Below, one piece after another: positions 21,349-32,432 of a stretch of 64,000 bases of DNA. Every line of letters begins with the position of its first letter. Positions within the stretch are counted from its first letter, which is position 1. A program made the translations under genes and the position numbers. The notes beneath the pieces are model-generated. The model was not told the DNA's origin. It saw nothing but the letters and a program-made list of their open reading frames with translations, and searched no databases. The stretch is from Lentinus brumalis (Eukaryota > Basidiomycota > Agaricomycetes > Polyporales > Polyporaceae), in the NCBI GenBank assembly GCA_001792895.1, contig MARA01000033.1:408764-472763 (forward strand). The letters are read 5' to 3'.

Positions 21349-23076
21349 TCAGGACGAGCCAACGACGACACACCGAACAACGCCATCTAAGCCGCTGGAC
21401 ACCCGCTCCTCAAACGCAGGCCTCCGCGCCCCGCGATAGCGCAAGGTCACCTCCCTCGGCACTGCCAGCCCCTCCGCCTTCCGCCTCACAAACGCGTCCA
21501 CGACCATGCGAGCAATCTCCCCCTCGTCCGAGCCCTGTGTCCGAAGGTCCACGCCCACGAGCGTAAACACCTCCACGAACTCCTCGGAAGGCAGCGAACG
21601 CGCCGCAACCAGGAAGTTGAGACGCTGATCCGCACTCAAAGCCTTCGGCTTCCCGCTCAGAAACTGGAACAGCGAGAGCGCGTCGCGCGCACGGACCTCC
21701 AGCCTCCGCGCGTGTCCAAAGAACCGAAAGAACAGCTGCCACCAGAGCGTGTCCGTCAGGCGGTCGCCCAGGTCGACGACGAGCTCCGCGATCTCCGGGC
21801 GCAGCGTTTGGTCGTCGAATGTCCGCGCAAGCTGTGCGTTCGCCATGATCTGCGTGACCAGCGTCTCGGGGAACGTCAGCCCGTACCGCTTTCTGGACTG
21901 CGCGAGGAGCTCGGGCGTGAACTTGAGCTCGAGCCGCTTCCTGTCGCCCGCGTACACTCGCAGCCCCGTGTCCAGTTCCATGCGGATGTCCCCGCGGCGG
22001 CGGAAGGCGAGGGCGCAGAGATGCTCCGTGAAGAACAAGAACTCCATGCCGTCGGGAAGCTTATGTGGGAGGCACACGCCGGCCCCTTCGGACGGCGTGC
22101 GGCTCCGGGGCGAAACGAGGGTCATGTCGAGCGTCGCGCTGGCGGGAAGGGGAGCGCTGTGCAGGTATTTGACGAACTTGATGGCCCACTCGGGTTCATC
22201 GTGGACGGTGCAGCTGCGCAGCTTCTGCAGGGAATGCGAGTGCGGCCATGCGTCCACCACCGGCATCTCGTATGACATCGTCCAGACAGGGATCGTGTGG
22301 TCCAACTCGAGGGTCTCGAGGTTTGGGCATCCCTGCAGACCGCCGAGGAGCAGGCTGCAGGTCCGCACGCGGTCGCTAATACGGGCTGTGGCGTCGGCCC
22401 CAACGAGGTACAGGTGCTTGAGGCTTGGGCGGGCGAGCCAGGGGCCGAAGAGGAAGCCAGTGACCCGCAGAGTGTGGAGACGCGGCAGAGCAGACGAGGG
22501 GAGCTGCCTGTACTCGAGGTGAAGCGGTAGTACCAGGACTGCGCCCGCGAAGTTGGAAAATGTCGGCGGCGGTGTCGCCAGAGAGAGCTCTTCCAGGGCA
22601 CACAGATCCAGGCTCAAGAAGTCGTAGAGCTGCTGCAGATCGCTTTCGGGGGAAATGACGAGTGTGAGAGACACCAGACGTTTCGAGGAGGGAGCGAGCA
22701 TCCACAGCAACGTGCTCTTCGAAGCGCCTGACATGTTGAGCTCCAAGAATTGCGAGTCGAGTGAGATGGCGAGGTAGTAGGGCAGAGATCGCTTCAATGC
22801 ATTGGCGTAGGTTTCGAGGAAGCGTGTGCGGAGAGCATCAGAGGAGATGATGGACAGGGAGGGGAAACACCATGTGTTGGAGACGACGTTCGCCCAGAAG
22901 GCCGATGAGTGTTTCGTGACGGCGTACCAGGCGCGACAGACAATCCCAAGTTCGACCATCTCCCAAGGAGTGTCCGAGGAGACTCGCGAGAGGACATGGA
23001 TGAGGAGCTCCGTTGGGAGATCGCTTATGTTGAGGACGCCTCTTCTAGACGAGGCTCCTTGAGGTGCGGCCGCCAT
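21349..23076 (-). CDS. F-box protein, type 1 (intact, intronless; F4)
   Basis: A single open frame of 575 codons from the ATG at 23076. An earlier in-frame ATG at 23115 exists, but the other copies (9225, 16236, 48828) align with the start at 23076. Residues about 15-65 (NISDLPTELLIHVLSRVSSD, then GIVCRAWYAV and SAFWANVV) form an F-box, the Skp1-binding motif of SCF ubiquitin ligases. The following 500 residues have irregular leucine-rich character (LPRLHTLRVTGFLFG, CPNLETLELD) and an Ala/Arg-rich C-terminal part ending CVVVGSS. Target unknown. It diverges from DUF6535 copy C, with an X relic between. It is the only undamaged type-1 copy of at least six. Confidence 0.88.
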   Translation of the reverse strand: MAAAPQGASSRRGVLNISDLPTELLIHVLSRVSSDTPWEMVELGIVCRAWYAVTKHSSAFWANVVSNTWCFPSLSIISSDALRTRFLETYANALKRSLPYYLAISLDSQFLELNMSGASKSTLLWMLAPSSKRLVSLTLVISPESDLQQLYDFLSLDLCALEELSLATPPPTFSNFAGAVLVLPLHLEYRQLPSSALPRLHTLRVTGFLFGPWLARPSLKHLYLVGADATARISDRVRTCSLLLGGLQGCPNLETLELDHTIPVWTMSYEMPVVDAWPHSHSLQKLRSCTVHDEPEWAIKFVKYLHSAPLPASATLDMTLVSPRSRTPSEGAGVCLPHKLPDGMEFLFFTEHLCALAFRRRGDIRMELDTGLRVYAGDRKRLELKFTPELLAQSRKRYGLTFPETLVTQIMANAQLARTFDDQTLRPEIAELVVDLGDRLTDTLWWQLFFRFFGHARRLEVRARDALSLFQFLSGKPKALSADQRLNFLVAARSLPSEEFVEVFTLVGVDLRTQGSDEGEIARMVVDAFVRRKAEGLAVPREVTLRYRGARRPAFEERVSSGLDGVVRCVVVGSS

Positions 23077-23289
23077 ACCACTTATGCAGATAGACAAAGT
23101 GCGAGAAGTAGACAACGTGTGGTTTGAAGTATCCTGAGCTCGCCTAGAACAATATGAGGAGGAGGGTATGATATGTAGTGGGTGATGGTGGTGGTAGGGA
23201 TGAAGAAGTGCAAGCGGCTCGCGAGTCGCGGTGATTCCTTCAACACCGACCTTGCATCGACCTCCGCTTCCACGACCGACTCGGCTTGC

Positions 23290-24640
23290 AGCTGCTCGCT
23301 CTCAACATCGACTCAAAGCCACAAATGAAAGAAGGGTCGCCACCGTCCAGGAGGAGAGAACGCGCTATGTTTGCTACGGCTTACCCCATATTCTCGTCCT
23401 CGACTACACTCTCGTCAGCAACGCCCGCCCACTATACTTCCACTCACACCAGTACTGCTTTACTTTGCGCGATGAGTACTCCCTGCTGTTCCTGCTTTCT
23501 CCAAAAGCTCGCTTCCTGTGTCGCAAGCAAGGGACCCGCCCATCCTCCCTTCTGTGGGCACTCTGTGGGTACACTTCCCGCCTCCTGCGAGAGCCTATGC
23601 TGACGATTCTGCAGGTCAAGGACTTCTGACACGTTCAGGAAGTCAACGCGAGCTCCGCATCCACCGACGCGGCCTCCATACCCGCCGACGCTCCGCCTTT
23701 CGCACGACGTACTCAACGCGTCGTTCGTGTAGAGGCAAAGCCTTCTTCCCAAACTCGCCAGTCCATCAGCGTCATCACCCGCCGACGCTGCGCGATGTAC
23801 TCAACGCGTCGTTCGTGTAGAGCCAAAGCCTTCGCTCGGGAAACTCAATACCGTTATGTCGTCCGATTGACTAGCGTAAGAGGTAAGAGTCGCCAGAATT
23901 TGCCGCGTTACATTCGTCTCCATGCGATACTTGCGGAGGACCTTACACGCTATCGCCATAGGAGGAGGAGGCTCCTTCGTTCGTAATATTGGAAGGCATG
24001 TACCAGTACGGCTCGTTCTGGCGCATAAATAACACGATAGATCTCGAACACCAGTCATATATTGCCAGTGTCGCCTGAAGTGTTGCAGTTCAACACTCCC
24101 GCCACACCGCAACCTATCGTGCACCCTTGGCAACACCACGAATCGTACGGGTGCATCGTGCACCGGTCCTTTTCAAGATGATTTTACAGCTTCTGTCTGC
24201 TCGCCCGGAGCCCGTCTCCTGCCATATCGTATCCGCCAATGTTTAGGAGCCTGCACATTAAGATCTGCGGACTGTCGCCGTTGCTCTGGAACGAGGAGGA
24301 GTCTGTCAATGCACTCGATCTGCACCGTGCCGCGCAGGGCAGAGCTCAGCATTTTGCAAGCCCGCATGGCGTTCTCCCGAATGCGAAGACTTCTCCATGG
24401 TCCGAGTGACGAGTCCCGTTTCGCTCGTCTCTAGAGAAAGGTGCAGGGGAATCCAGCGTTCTTCTGGTCAAGCGGATCATCCCCTTCTCCGCTGTTAATG
24501 AGGATTCGACCTTCAGGAGGACATCGCAGCAGGGAATATAAGGGTAGCAGACGGGCAGGCAGCGGCGGGGAAAGCATTGAGCTAGAGGACGACGAACCCG
24601 GTACAGGGATCTGGATGGCGTCGTTCCTCATATCGCCGTT
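23290..24640 (+). pseudogene. Block X relic, module C (partial)
   Basis: The 5' landmark (GCGAGAGCCTATGCTGACGA at 23587-23606) and the middle landmark (TATCGTATCCGCCAATGTTT at 24226-24245) of block X are present. The GRLLLVPLALL segment between them is missing. In its place are unrelated sequence and a direct repeat. No usable reading frame. A distal X-like part (ATTCGACCTTCAGGAGG near 24500) resembles module A near 8110. Confidence 0.4.
23707..23833 (+). repeat. Imperfect direct repeat pair, about 39 nt
   Basis: Positions 23707-23745 and 23795-23833 share GTACTCAACGCGTCGTTCGT and flanking bases with a few mismatches, 88 nt apart, each preceded by CCGCCGACGCT-like sequence. A small local duplication. 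Confidence 0.6.
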
Positions 24641-24712
24641 CTGGTCAGGCAGCTATTGTTCGTAGGAATCTTGAAAACGTCTCTCTCACGCGCGGTGCGC
24701 TCAAGGCAGTGA

Positions 24713-24732
24713 CACAGGATTAGTACTGCCTC
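24713..24732 (+). promoter_or_regulatory. Shared upstream element (copy C)
   Basis: CACAGGATTAGTACTGCCTC, identical to the element of copies A and F, about 185 nt before the ATG of copy C. ATGTATGTATATTTGAG follows and may hold the TATA box. Confidence 0.65.
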
Positions 24733-24916
24733 ACAACGTGCACATACAGATGTATGTATATTTGAGTTCCGATCTGAACACGAACTCACTTCTTCGCGTC
24801 TGCCAGCTGGGAAGGAGCCTACGAGAGTCGTGGAGGCCGAGGACGGACAGCATCTATCGACTGCCACTTCAGCCACAGTCTGTCGACCAAGACAACCGCA
24901 TCTCAGAGACGGCACC

Positions 24917-27536
24917 ATGGCTTCATCTGACTCACATGCAAGCTCGAAGATTATGCTTCAAGGGGAGGCTGAAGAACGCAAAGCCGCCTATATTGTGAGT
25001 GTCTGCGCATGCTGCCACCAGCGAGCTGAACGTCTGTTGACGATGTATGACCACTGCCAGGACGAGGAGGATGAATCGGAAACCGAGCCCGATATTATGA
25101 CGTGGAGCTTTCCCAGTCCTGAGGTGAGTATCAGATCTAGTGGTCGCTGCTGTCGTCTTCGTTTCCTACGGCGTTACCAAAGAAGCTTGCGCATTCTCCG
25201 AGTTGAAAACGCCTTCGCTGCCTATATCCTCTCTCAGTGACGTCTTGATAATCTATTCGAACCTACGGAACATTATGAGTCCTAAAGGGAGCGTGCCAAC
25301 GGCGGTTGCACTCGCCGCTGTCTATGTTCGGACGTCGGTACCTAGAGGCGGTGGTGGTCGGACGACCTCCTCATGCCTCGTGGTCTGGCAGTCCAAACGC
25401 GATCACCGGAGTCGCATCTATTATCTCACTGGTAGGACCAGCCCGAACTCATCATCTTCATCCCTAGGCGATTCGGGAGGAACTGTCGAAGGAATTCACT
25501 ACCGAACAGAAGGAGAAGGTGTGGGCGGAGGCTGCAGAAGCTGTGAAGGCATCTTATGACCACCTTCTGGGCCGTTGGAAGGAGGAAATGGACTCTCTGC
25601 TCATATATGTGAGTAGTACATTTACTTCCAATGTCGGCGAGCGACTCACATTCGTCTTTATTCAGGCCGGTGTCTCTTCAGCCGTGCTGACCGCGTTTAA
25701 CGTCGAATCCTACCATCTGCTCCAGCCGGACCCTACGGACCCCACGCTCGCGGTACTGAAACAAATTTCCGCGCAATTGAACGCCTACACGTTCACTCCT
25801 CCTTTTCTCAACGCCACAAGTTCCACTGGGCCCGGCCATCTCAATGAAGCACCGTTCCAGGCCCCCGCATCCGCCGTCTGGTTGAACTCGTTGTGGTTCT
25901 CCAGCTTGGTGTTCAGCTTCGCCTCGGCCTTACTCGCCCTGTTCGTCAAGCAGTGGATCTACGAAGCACTGGTCCCAGGAACCTCCCGTGAGAGCGCGCG
26001 GCTGCGGCAGTACCGCTTCGACGGGCTGCTGAAATGGCGCGTTGGGACGGTGGTCGTTGTTCTACCTATACTGCTCCAACTCGCTTCCGTCCTCTTCCTC
26101 GCAGGGTTACTGGTCCTCCTTTGGACGTTGCACAACATCGTGGCTGCCATCATGTCGGTCTTGGTTGGTCTCGTCTTCACCTTCGTCATCGGCTTCACCC
26201 TCCTCCCGGTCTTCAAGAGCGACTGCTCTTACCGGTCACCTGCATCCTTCGCCATCTATGCCGTGCTCAGAGTCGCCCGCAACGAGGTTATGCGGGGGAT
26301 TCGTGGCGTCTGTAAGGTGATATATCTGTGGTCGATGCGATGGGAGGCAGAGGCGTTGATCTATGCCTATCGTGCCCAGTTTGTGCGACTGAGTGACTTC
26401 GCATACGAGGCCTACGATAGCATGCCGACATGGCGTGGCCGGGACCAGAACGACATTTACCGGTATCATGGCGATCTCAGTCGTGCCATAATCACGACCG
26501 CGTATTCCACCACCGCGGATAAGAAGTTCCTATCCTCTATGCCCGTCATCTTCTCCGACCTGCCCCCAGAGCAAGTGCCGAAATGCTTCCAAGACATACA
26601 CAACTTCATGCAGGCAGAGTGGGGACACTGGCATCTTCCAGATCGTCTGCAGCTGGAAGATGGAATCACGTTGCCCTTGTGCGCGACATACGGCATCCGC
26701 CATATGCTTGCAAGGTCTGACCGGGGTGCCGACTGGTGGGCTAACGATGCAAGAATCATCTTCCGTCATTACTTCCTCGGTAACGAGACGACCGATAAGT
26801 TCGCGGAGCTCGCCTGCAAGACGATCTGTCACTATGCTGTCCAAAGTCGCGCGTCCCGCCGTGCGTTCGCCCTTGCATACAAGACACTCAAGTTGATGTA
26901 CGACAGGCAAGGCGCTCGCCACACATATGATACCCTGGCCTACGGTGCGTATACATGAGATCATATGTTAGGGGGCACAGCTGACTTGCATTTGTATCTT
27001 CAGCTAAGGCGATGTACGAGGTGGAACTGGCCGCGTGGGATCCGTCTCTGGGCTTTGTGACGTTCAGAGATACGACCCAGGCCATTTACGTGCTTCTGCA
27101 CATCGTTCGCGCGACGATATCCGGCCAATCCCGGCTCACTCCCTCGCAGACTGATGCCATGCTTGCATGGGGTCAGCAAGAACTGACCCGTTTGCGTGAG
27201 TGGTTGCACGGTCTCGACTGGACCGGGCTCCACAAGGGCTGTCTCATCAGGTCAGGAAATGCTGGAGAGGTCCTCGCGTTCCCCCATATCGCATCACACT
27301 ATCTCATCAAGATGATCATCAACCCACTTATCAGGTTGTGCTCGATACCGGGTGGTCGTGCAGTCGTATCCGGAGAGCTTGTCTCTGCGATTGAGCACAC
27401 ATGGTCCGCCGCACGTCTCGCATATCCAGACCTGGTGGATGCGGATATAGGATTTGTGTGGTCTTCGGGGTTGGCCCGCATAGACTCTCGGTTGGCACAG
27501 CTGAAGGCACTAGTGGTTGCTCAATGTTCTCCGTAG
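24917..27536 (+). CDS. DUF6535 membrane protein, copy C (intact)
   Basis: Exons 24917-24994, 25061-25123, 25468-25608, 25666-26944 and 27004-27536 give 697 residues without a stop. The N-terminus MASSDSHASS is like copy A, unlike B, D, E and F, so two N-terminal subtypes exist. Intron 2 is long (344 nt) and contains stops in frame. DUF6535 occupies about residues 80-280 with the same four hydrophobic segments as copy B, and the soluble C-terminal half is fully kept (MPTWRGRDQNDIYRYHGDL). Function unknown. It is the rightward-facing partner of the intact F-box gene at 21349-23076, so this is the one module in which both a DUF6535 and a type-1 F-box gene appear undamaged. Confidence 0.9.
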
Positions 27537-27924
27537 ACTATTCCGGGAACCTCATGTTTGAATTGTACTCGAACTGTGACTGTATAAGCACCGCATATAT
27601 ATTGCTACAGTACTAGTACATCAGCTGGAGTGATAGGAACACTTCATCCGGCACAGAAGACACGCAATATTCGAGCGATGGACCCTCGTAGTTGCGCTAA
27701 GTACTGTTACGGTACGTCCCTGCCGGCGCTGTTGCAGTAATGCTATGCACGCCAATGCAGAGCCCAGCTAGAACAGGCGAATCAACCTGTGCCCTGGCTT
27801 TCTCCGATGCCTTCGAATCGTTGGGTTGTACACGGCCTCCAAATCAGCGCGAACACCAAGTCCAATTCAACAACAAGAGCACATACCCAAACCGTTCCGC
27901 GGACTTAGGCTACTGAGGACCCTC
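27537..27924. other. Spacer after DUF6535 copy C
   Basis: Contains an A/T-rich tract (GCATATATATTGC near 27592) that may lie in the 3' untranslated region of copy C. No gene seen. Confidence 0.4.
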
Positions 27925-28884
27925 CTAGTAGTTACGACAATCGAAGGGGAAGAAGTCGTCTGTCCCAGCATCAGACAATCAAGTCCGACAAGGCCTTCTC
28001 CACGAGATTTTGCACAAGAGTGGGCTGCAGTTCCTTCAGCTCAGTGCCGTAGTCCCGGACGATGACCTCCAAAAGTGCGAGGGTCCTTATCTCCATGAGA
28101 GCACTCTAGGTGGGCGCCATGCAGCGCTGACATCCTGCCTGGCCAGATTTAAAGAACGCAGAGCCGATCTTCCATCACGAGCGGCATCAATGGTGATACG
28201 CCCGGTCCGCAGAGCAGGCAACGCTCGTTGTAGTGAGAGGTCCGCGCTTGCCCATAGCGGAAGGGAAGCCAGCCCCGCTCTGTCGCGGGGATGCTAGCTT
28301 TTCTTCGCCGTAAACCCTGAAGTACAGGTGCAACGTTTGAAGGGCAGTGTACGTACTACCGAGGTCCAGCGCATGGCAGACGTCTAGAAGACAACATGTC
28401 AGATCACGCTCTAGCATGCCCAGTACCTGGGCTCCGGATGCGAAGCTCTGCACTCACCGCTGACGGAGACATCGCCCTGATCTTCGTAGAACAACGAAAG
28501 CTTGCGCGTGCGCAGGTACGGCCCGGCCTGACGGAGTAGGCCCGTCAGTGCGACCGCTACGGCGATGGTTCCAGCGTAAAATACCACGATACGATAATCG
28601 CCCGCGCAGCGAGCCGGACGCGCATACCATCCTATGCATGGCAAAGACGCATGGTTCGTGATGAGTGTACACCTTCAAGGACCGGACCGCCGGGGCCTGG
28701 TCTACGTAGCCGTCGATGTTCGAAACGACGGTGCCCGATTGCCCGCCAGCGACGTCAGGCAAGGGAACAGGAGGCGACAGCAGACGTGTCTTCCCGGAGC
28801 CATCCGAGAATGGCGTATTCGAGCTCCAGCAGCAGGAGGGACAGAGGCGACCGGATCCCGAGGCTCGGTGTCGAGGCATCCATG
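27925..28884 (-). pseudogene. Type-2 F-box gene, decayed
   Basis: The minus strand begins MDASTPSLGIRSPLSLLLLE at 28884, matching the gene at 1235. The part corresponding to residues about 55-190 of the intact copy is deleted (RRWRAIGH runs straight into SNIDGYVDQAP-like sequence). The remainder holds stops and frame changes but aligns to the end, with TDDFF and a final Asn-Tyr-stop at 27925. The intron position is still visible (GTGAGTGCAGAGCTTCGC near 28458). It follows type-1 relic F5 in the usual order. Confidence 0.8.
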
Positions 28885-29289
28885 ACGCTTGTGTGAGACT
28901 GGGACTGGTTGGGATACAAGCAGTTTTAGCGTCCGCGCGGTAGATATGCTGGTTCGGAGCGGTGATGAGAATGAAGTTCACTTCGCAGTACCGGCAGATC
29001 TAAATGCACGATCCTGAGCAGGATACTGTTTTTCTTGCCTTCGTGCAAAACGTGTTGGAGAATCGCTGGATGGAGGTAGGAAGAAAGTCGGGGAGACCGA
29101 GTTCTAAAGCACAGTAGATAAGTACGCGGATCAATGGATGTATCGTAATGACGGACTTACCATTTTACTTACTTTCGGGCGGCGGCGGCGCCTTCTGGAA
29201 CACTCTTGGACTGTAGGCACATAACGAACAACATGGAAGAACTGGGACTTTGAATCTCAGACAGAGTACATAGTCTGTGTATCAGCGGA
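28885..29289. other. Spacer between two F-box relics
   Basis: No gene or recognisable repeat seen. Confidence 0.35.
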
Positions 29290-30697
29290 GGTCACGAAGT
29301 TCCAACTTCCGACGACCACACACCGAACAGCGCCCTCTGGTGATAACAGTCATCACCAGCTCCTCAACGCAAGCCTCTACCTCAAAGTCACCCCCCTCGG
29401 CGTCCGAAATCGCTCCGCCTTCCGCCTTGCGAAGGTGTCCACAACCATATCTGCAACGTACTCGCCCAAGCCCTGTTCAGCCCCACGAGATGGCGGATCG
29501 ACTCAGGCAAACCGAGAGTCAGGTCGAGCGCCGTGACGTCGATATCCGATCAGGCCCGGCGATCCCAGACTGGTAGGTCGAACGACATATCAAGGAAGAG
29601 TGCGTGCGCGAGGACCAAGGACAGGGAGACCTTGACTTCGTAAGCTTCTTGTCGCCGATAGAGACTCGCGAAGAGTTGACGAGTTACGCACCAGATGTGA
29701 ATGTCAGCGGCAGAAGGCGAGAGAGGAGAGGTTGTTGCTGAAGACATTTCTCTTCTTCAACGAGGTAAGCGCGACGTCCAGAAGAGCATCTGTGTGTAGC
29801 GGGGCCGTGCATAGAAATCTGCAGAACGAGATGTTGGCAGCGGCCTCGTCCTGCATGGTGCAGCTGCGGAAAGCCTGCAGAGCGCCTGATCCGGGAAATT
29901 GGACAATACAAGCATGGGCAGCGCATCACATATTGTGAGCGTCTTGAGGGTGCGGCGTTCGAGGACTTGCATGAAGACACCCCACGACAGTATCCTGCTG
30001 TCGTCGTCGTCCGGGGTTCCTGTGACGTGGAGATCTGCGGACCGGCCAGCCATGGACCTTACAGGGCTTCAGACGTGCGGAGCGTATAGAGACGAGAGTG
30101 CTTGAGATCGCTGGGATCGGCTGAGACGGTCGATCATGGATTCAGAGTCACGCGAATTCCTCGAGATTTGGCAAGCCTGAAGACTTCTTGCCGTCTTGCT
30201 GTCCGATACCAGCGCCATTGAAGACAGTCGTTGTCCCTAGGGCAACAGGGCATCCACGAGTATACGCGCGAGGCCATACTGTTTGTCGAGAGGTCGAGAG
30301 GTACTGTACGGCCAGTACGTAGAGCGGACCACCTATGACATCGCCAGCGCGAGAAAGTGAAGCGCCGTACATGTTGAGCTCCAGGAACAGTGAGATGTCG
30401 AGGGAGAGGGCAAGAGAGTATGGCAGCGTTAGATTCAGTGCGCTGTCGTATATGTATAGGAAGTGTGTGCGGGGAAGCGGAGGAAGTGACTGACAGGGAG
30501 GGGAAACGCCGTTTGCCCACAAGGCTGATGAGTATCTGGTGACGGCGTACCAGGCGCGACAGACAAGTCCAAAATCGAGCATCCGCCAAGGAGTGTGCGA
30601 GAAGCCTCGCGAGAGTATCTTGATGACGAGCTGCGTCGGGAGGTCGCTGATGTTGACGCGTTTTTTTGAAGAAAGCTGCTTGAAGTTCGGCAGCCAT
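29290..30697 (-). pseudogene. Type-1 F-box gene, decayed (F5)
   Basis: Starts MAAELQAAFF at 30697, with the F-box spread over two frames. The middle reads SLSLVLAHALFLDMSFDLP near 29640-29570, resembling relic F1 rather than F4, so F1 and F5 form a subtype. DNA near 29300-29470 matches the F4 C-terminal coding region (the ends facing CCGAACAGCGCCCTC). Several stops and deletions. It diverges from the X relic and DUF6535 copy D. Confidence 0.7.
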
Positions 30698-30959
30698 TCC
30701 GGTGATGCAGATAGTTGGAGGGTGGGAGAGAATACAGTTGAAATTTCCTGAGCTCGCCGAGCACGGTAGCGGTAAGTTTTCGATCATGGTGTCGGTTGGG
30801 TGTCGGTGGTGGTAGGAAGGATGGTGCAAGTCTAAGCGCCCGCCTGTAGGAGCGGAGGACTCGCGATCGTTCCTCCTCCCTCCTCCCAGCTTGGCTAGCG
30901 GCTGCTCGCTCTCGACGCCTTTCGCGAACACGTCGCCGTCTATCCATGGACGCTACTCT

Positions 30960-32150
30960 CCCCACCATCTAGGAGGAGCTGCTCTACGATTGTGCTACGT
31001 TTGCGACCCTCCCAGCGCGCAGTCAGCTGCCCTGTCGTCCTCGACTCGACTCTCTTCAGCTTTCCTCGAGACTCGCTTAAGATATCTTCGAGTAGTCTGC
31101 TCTACTGAGTCCAATGAGTACCAGTGCTCGCTCCTGTACCTGTCTCCGGTACTTGCCCACAGACTCGCTTCTCGCCCCAAGCAGGCTCCCCCCTCCTCCT
31201 TTCCGTGGGTACTTTGGCACTCTGCGAGAGTCTCTATGCTAACGATGATATGCTGCAGTATCTTACAGATAATGGAGCTCTCCGGACAGCTCTCGCTCGT
31301 CCCTCTTGCAGCCCTCTGCGGTCCTACCTACCCAGGCTGATCCAGCCATGTGTCCGGATGCGCAAAGCGGAGATCGTCCGCCGTGGCAGAGTGGTTCTTT
31401 CATTCGGAATGCCATACGATCGGAAGGTATGTATCGGCATGAACTTCTGCGCATAGAGGACATGATCCCTGATACCAATATCATGTGCTGTTGAAGACCC
31501 TCGCCACACTTCGACCTTCCGAAATATTCGCAACAAGGAGGGATCCGTCGGTGCGCTCGATCTGCGCCGTCGCACACAGGACAGAGCTCAGCGTCGCGCA
31601 CGCTCGCATGGTCTCCTCCCAAACGCGAAGAATCATGTATGGCGTGCGTCCCACTTCCCTTCGTTCCTGGGAGCAAGTGTAGGCGAAAGTCCGTATCCAT
31701 CTCTCCGCCTTCCCTGTTGTCAAGCGGTCCCCCTACTCGTCTGTGCTACCTCCGGGAGCCTACACGCATCATCCCCTCCTACCTGGACGACCGGCCCATC
31801 GGGCATACTGCCCCCGCATAGAGCCAGCCTGTATTCGCCACCCTGGGGCTCTGACTCTCGGGCTTGCGTCAATCGCATACCTCGTGGAGTTCACGCAGGT
31901 CCTGCGCGTTACGCGAGTACGACGAATGAGGACGCTGTGCTTCGAGTATAAGCACCTCATTGCGTATTATTTCCCCCGTAGCGCTGCCTTCGCGTCTCAA
32001 TATACCGTCTTCCTCTATCGTTTCTGTGCGCACACTCGAACCGAGGATGCGATCTTGAGGAGGTTGTCATCGCGGTTTGGAAGGCTAGGGATAAGCATAC
32101 GGGCACGCAGCAGCGGAGGACGCACTGAGCGGGGGAAGCTCTAGGATGAC
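30960..32150 (+). pseudogene. Block X relic, module D
   Basis: The 5' landmark (CTGCGAGAGTCTCTATGCTA near 31224) leads into a segment that is open for some distance in one frame (LTDNGALRTALARPSC...; the hydrophobic reading lies in another). The middle landmark is near 31560-31640. The 3' hydrophobic segment LTLGLASIAYLVEFTQVLR lies near 31849-31905. Frame changes separate these parts. Best-preserved order of X landmarks on the plus strand. Confidence 0.5.
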
Positions 32151-32234
32151 GGAGCTTTGAGTACCGCCTTCGACTGCAGCTGTTGTCCGTGGGATGTGCG
32201 AACTCCGTCACGCGCGGTGCGCTCGAGGCAGTGG

Positions 32235-32260
32235 CACCGGATTCGCAACGTAAACGTGCA
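32235..32260 (+). promoter_or_regulatory. Decayed shared upstream element (copy D)
   Basis: CACCGGATTCGCAACGTAAA, in the same place as the element of copies A-C and F but lacking TAGTACTGCCTC. The flanking GGCAGTGG and CGTGCAC are kept. Confidence 0.45.
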
Positions 32261-32432
32261 CGTTGTGGCCAGAAAGTCACTGAGTTCCAAATTGATCGCC
32301 TACCAGGCTGGGAAGGAGCCTACAAGAGTCGTGCGGCCTGGAGGCCGGGGACGAATAGCCTCGAATCAGCCACCTGCAACGCAACCTCGCACAGTCAATC
32401 GACCAAGAGTCCTACGTCTGGTAGGCGGCATC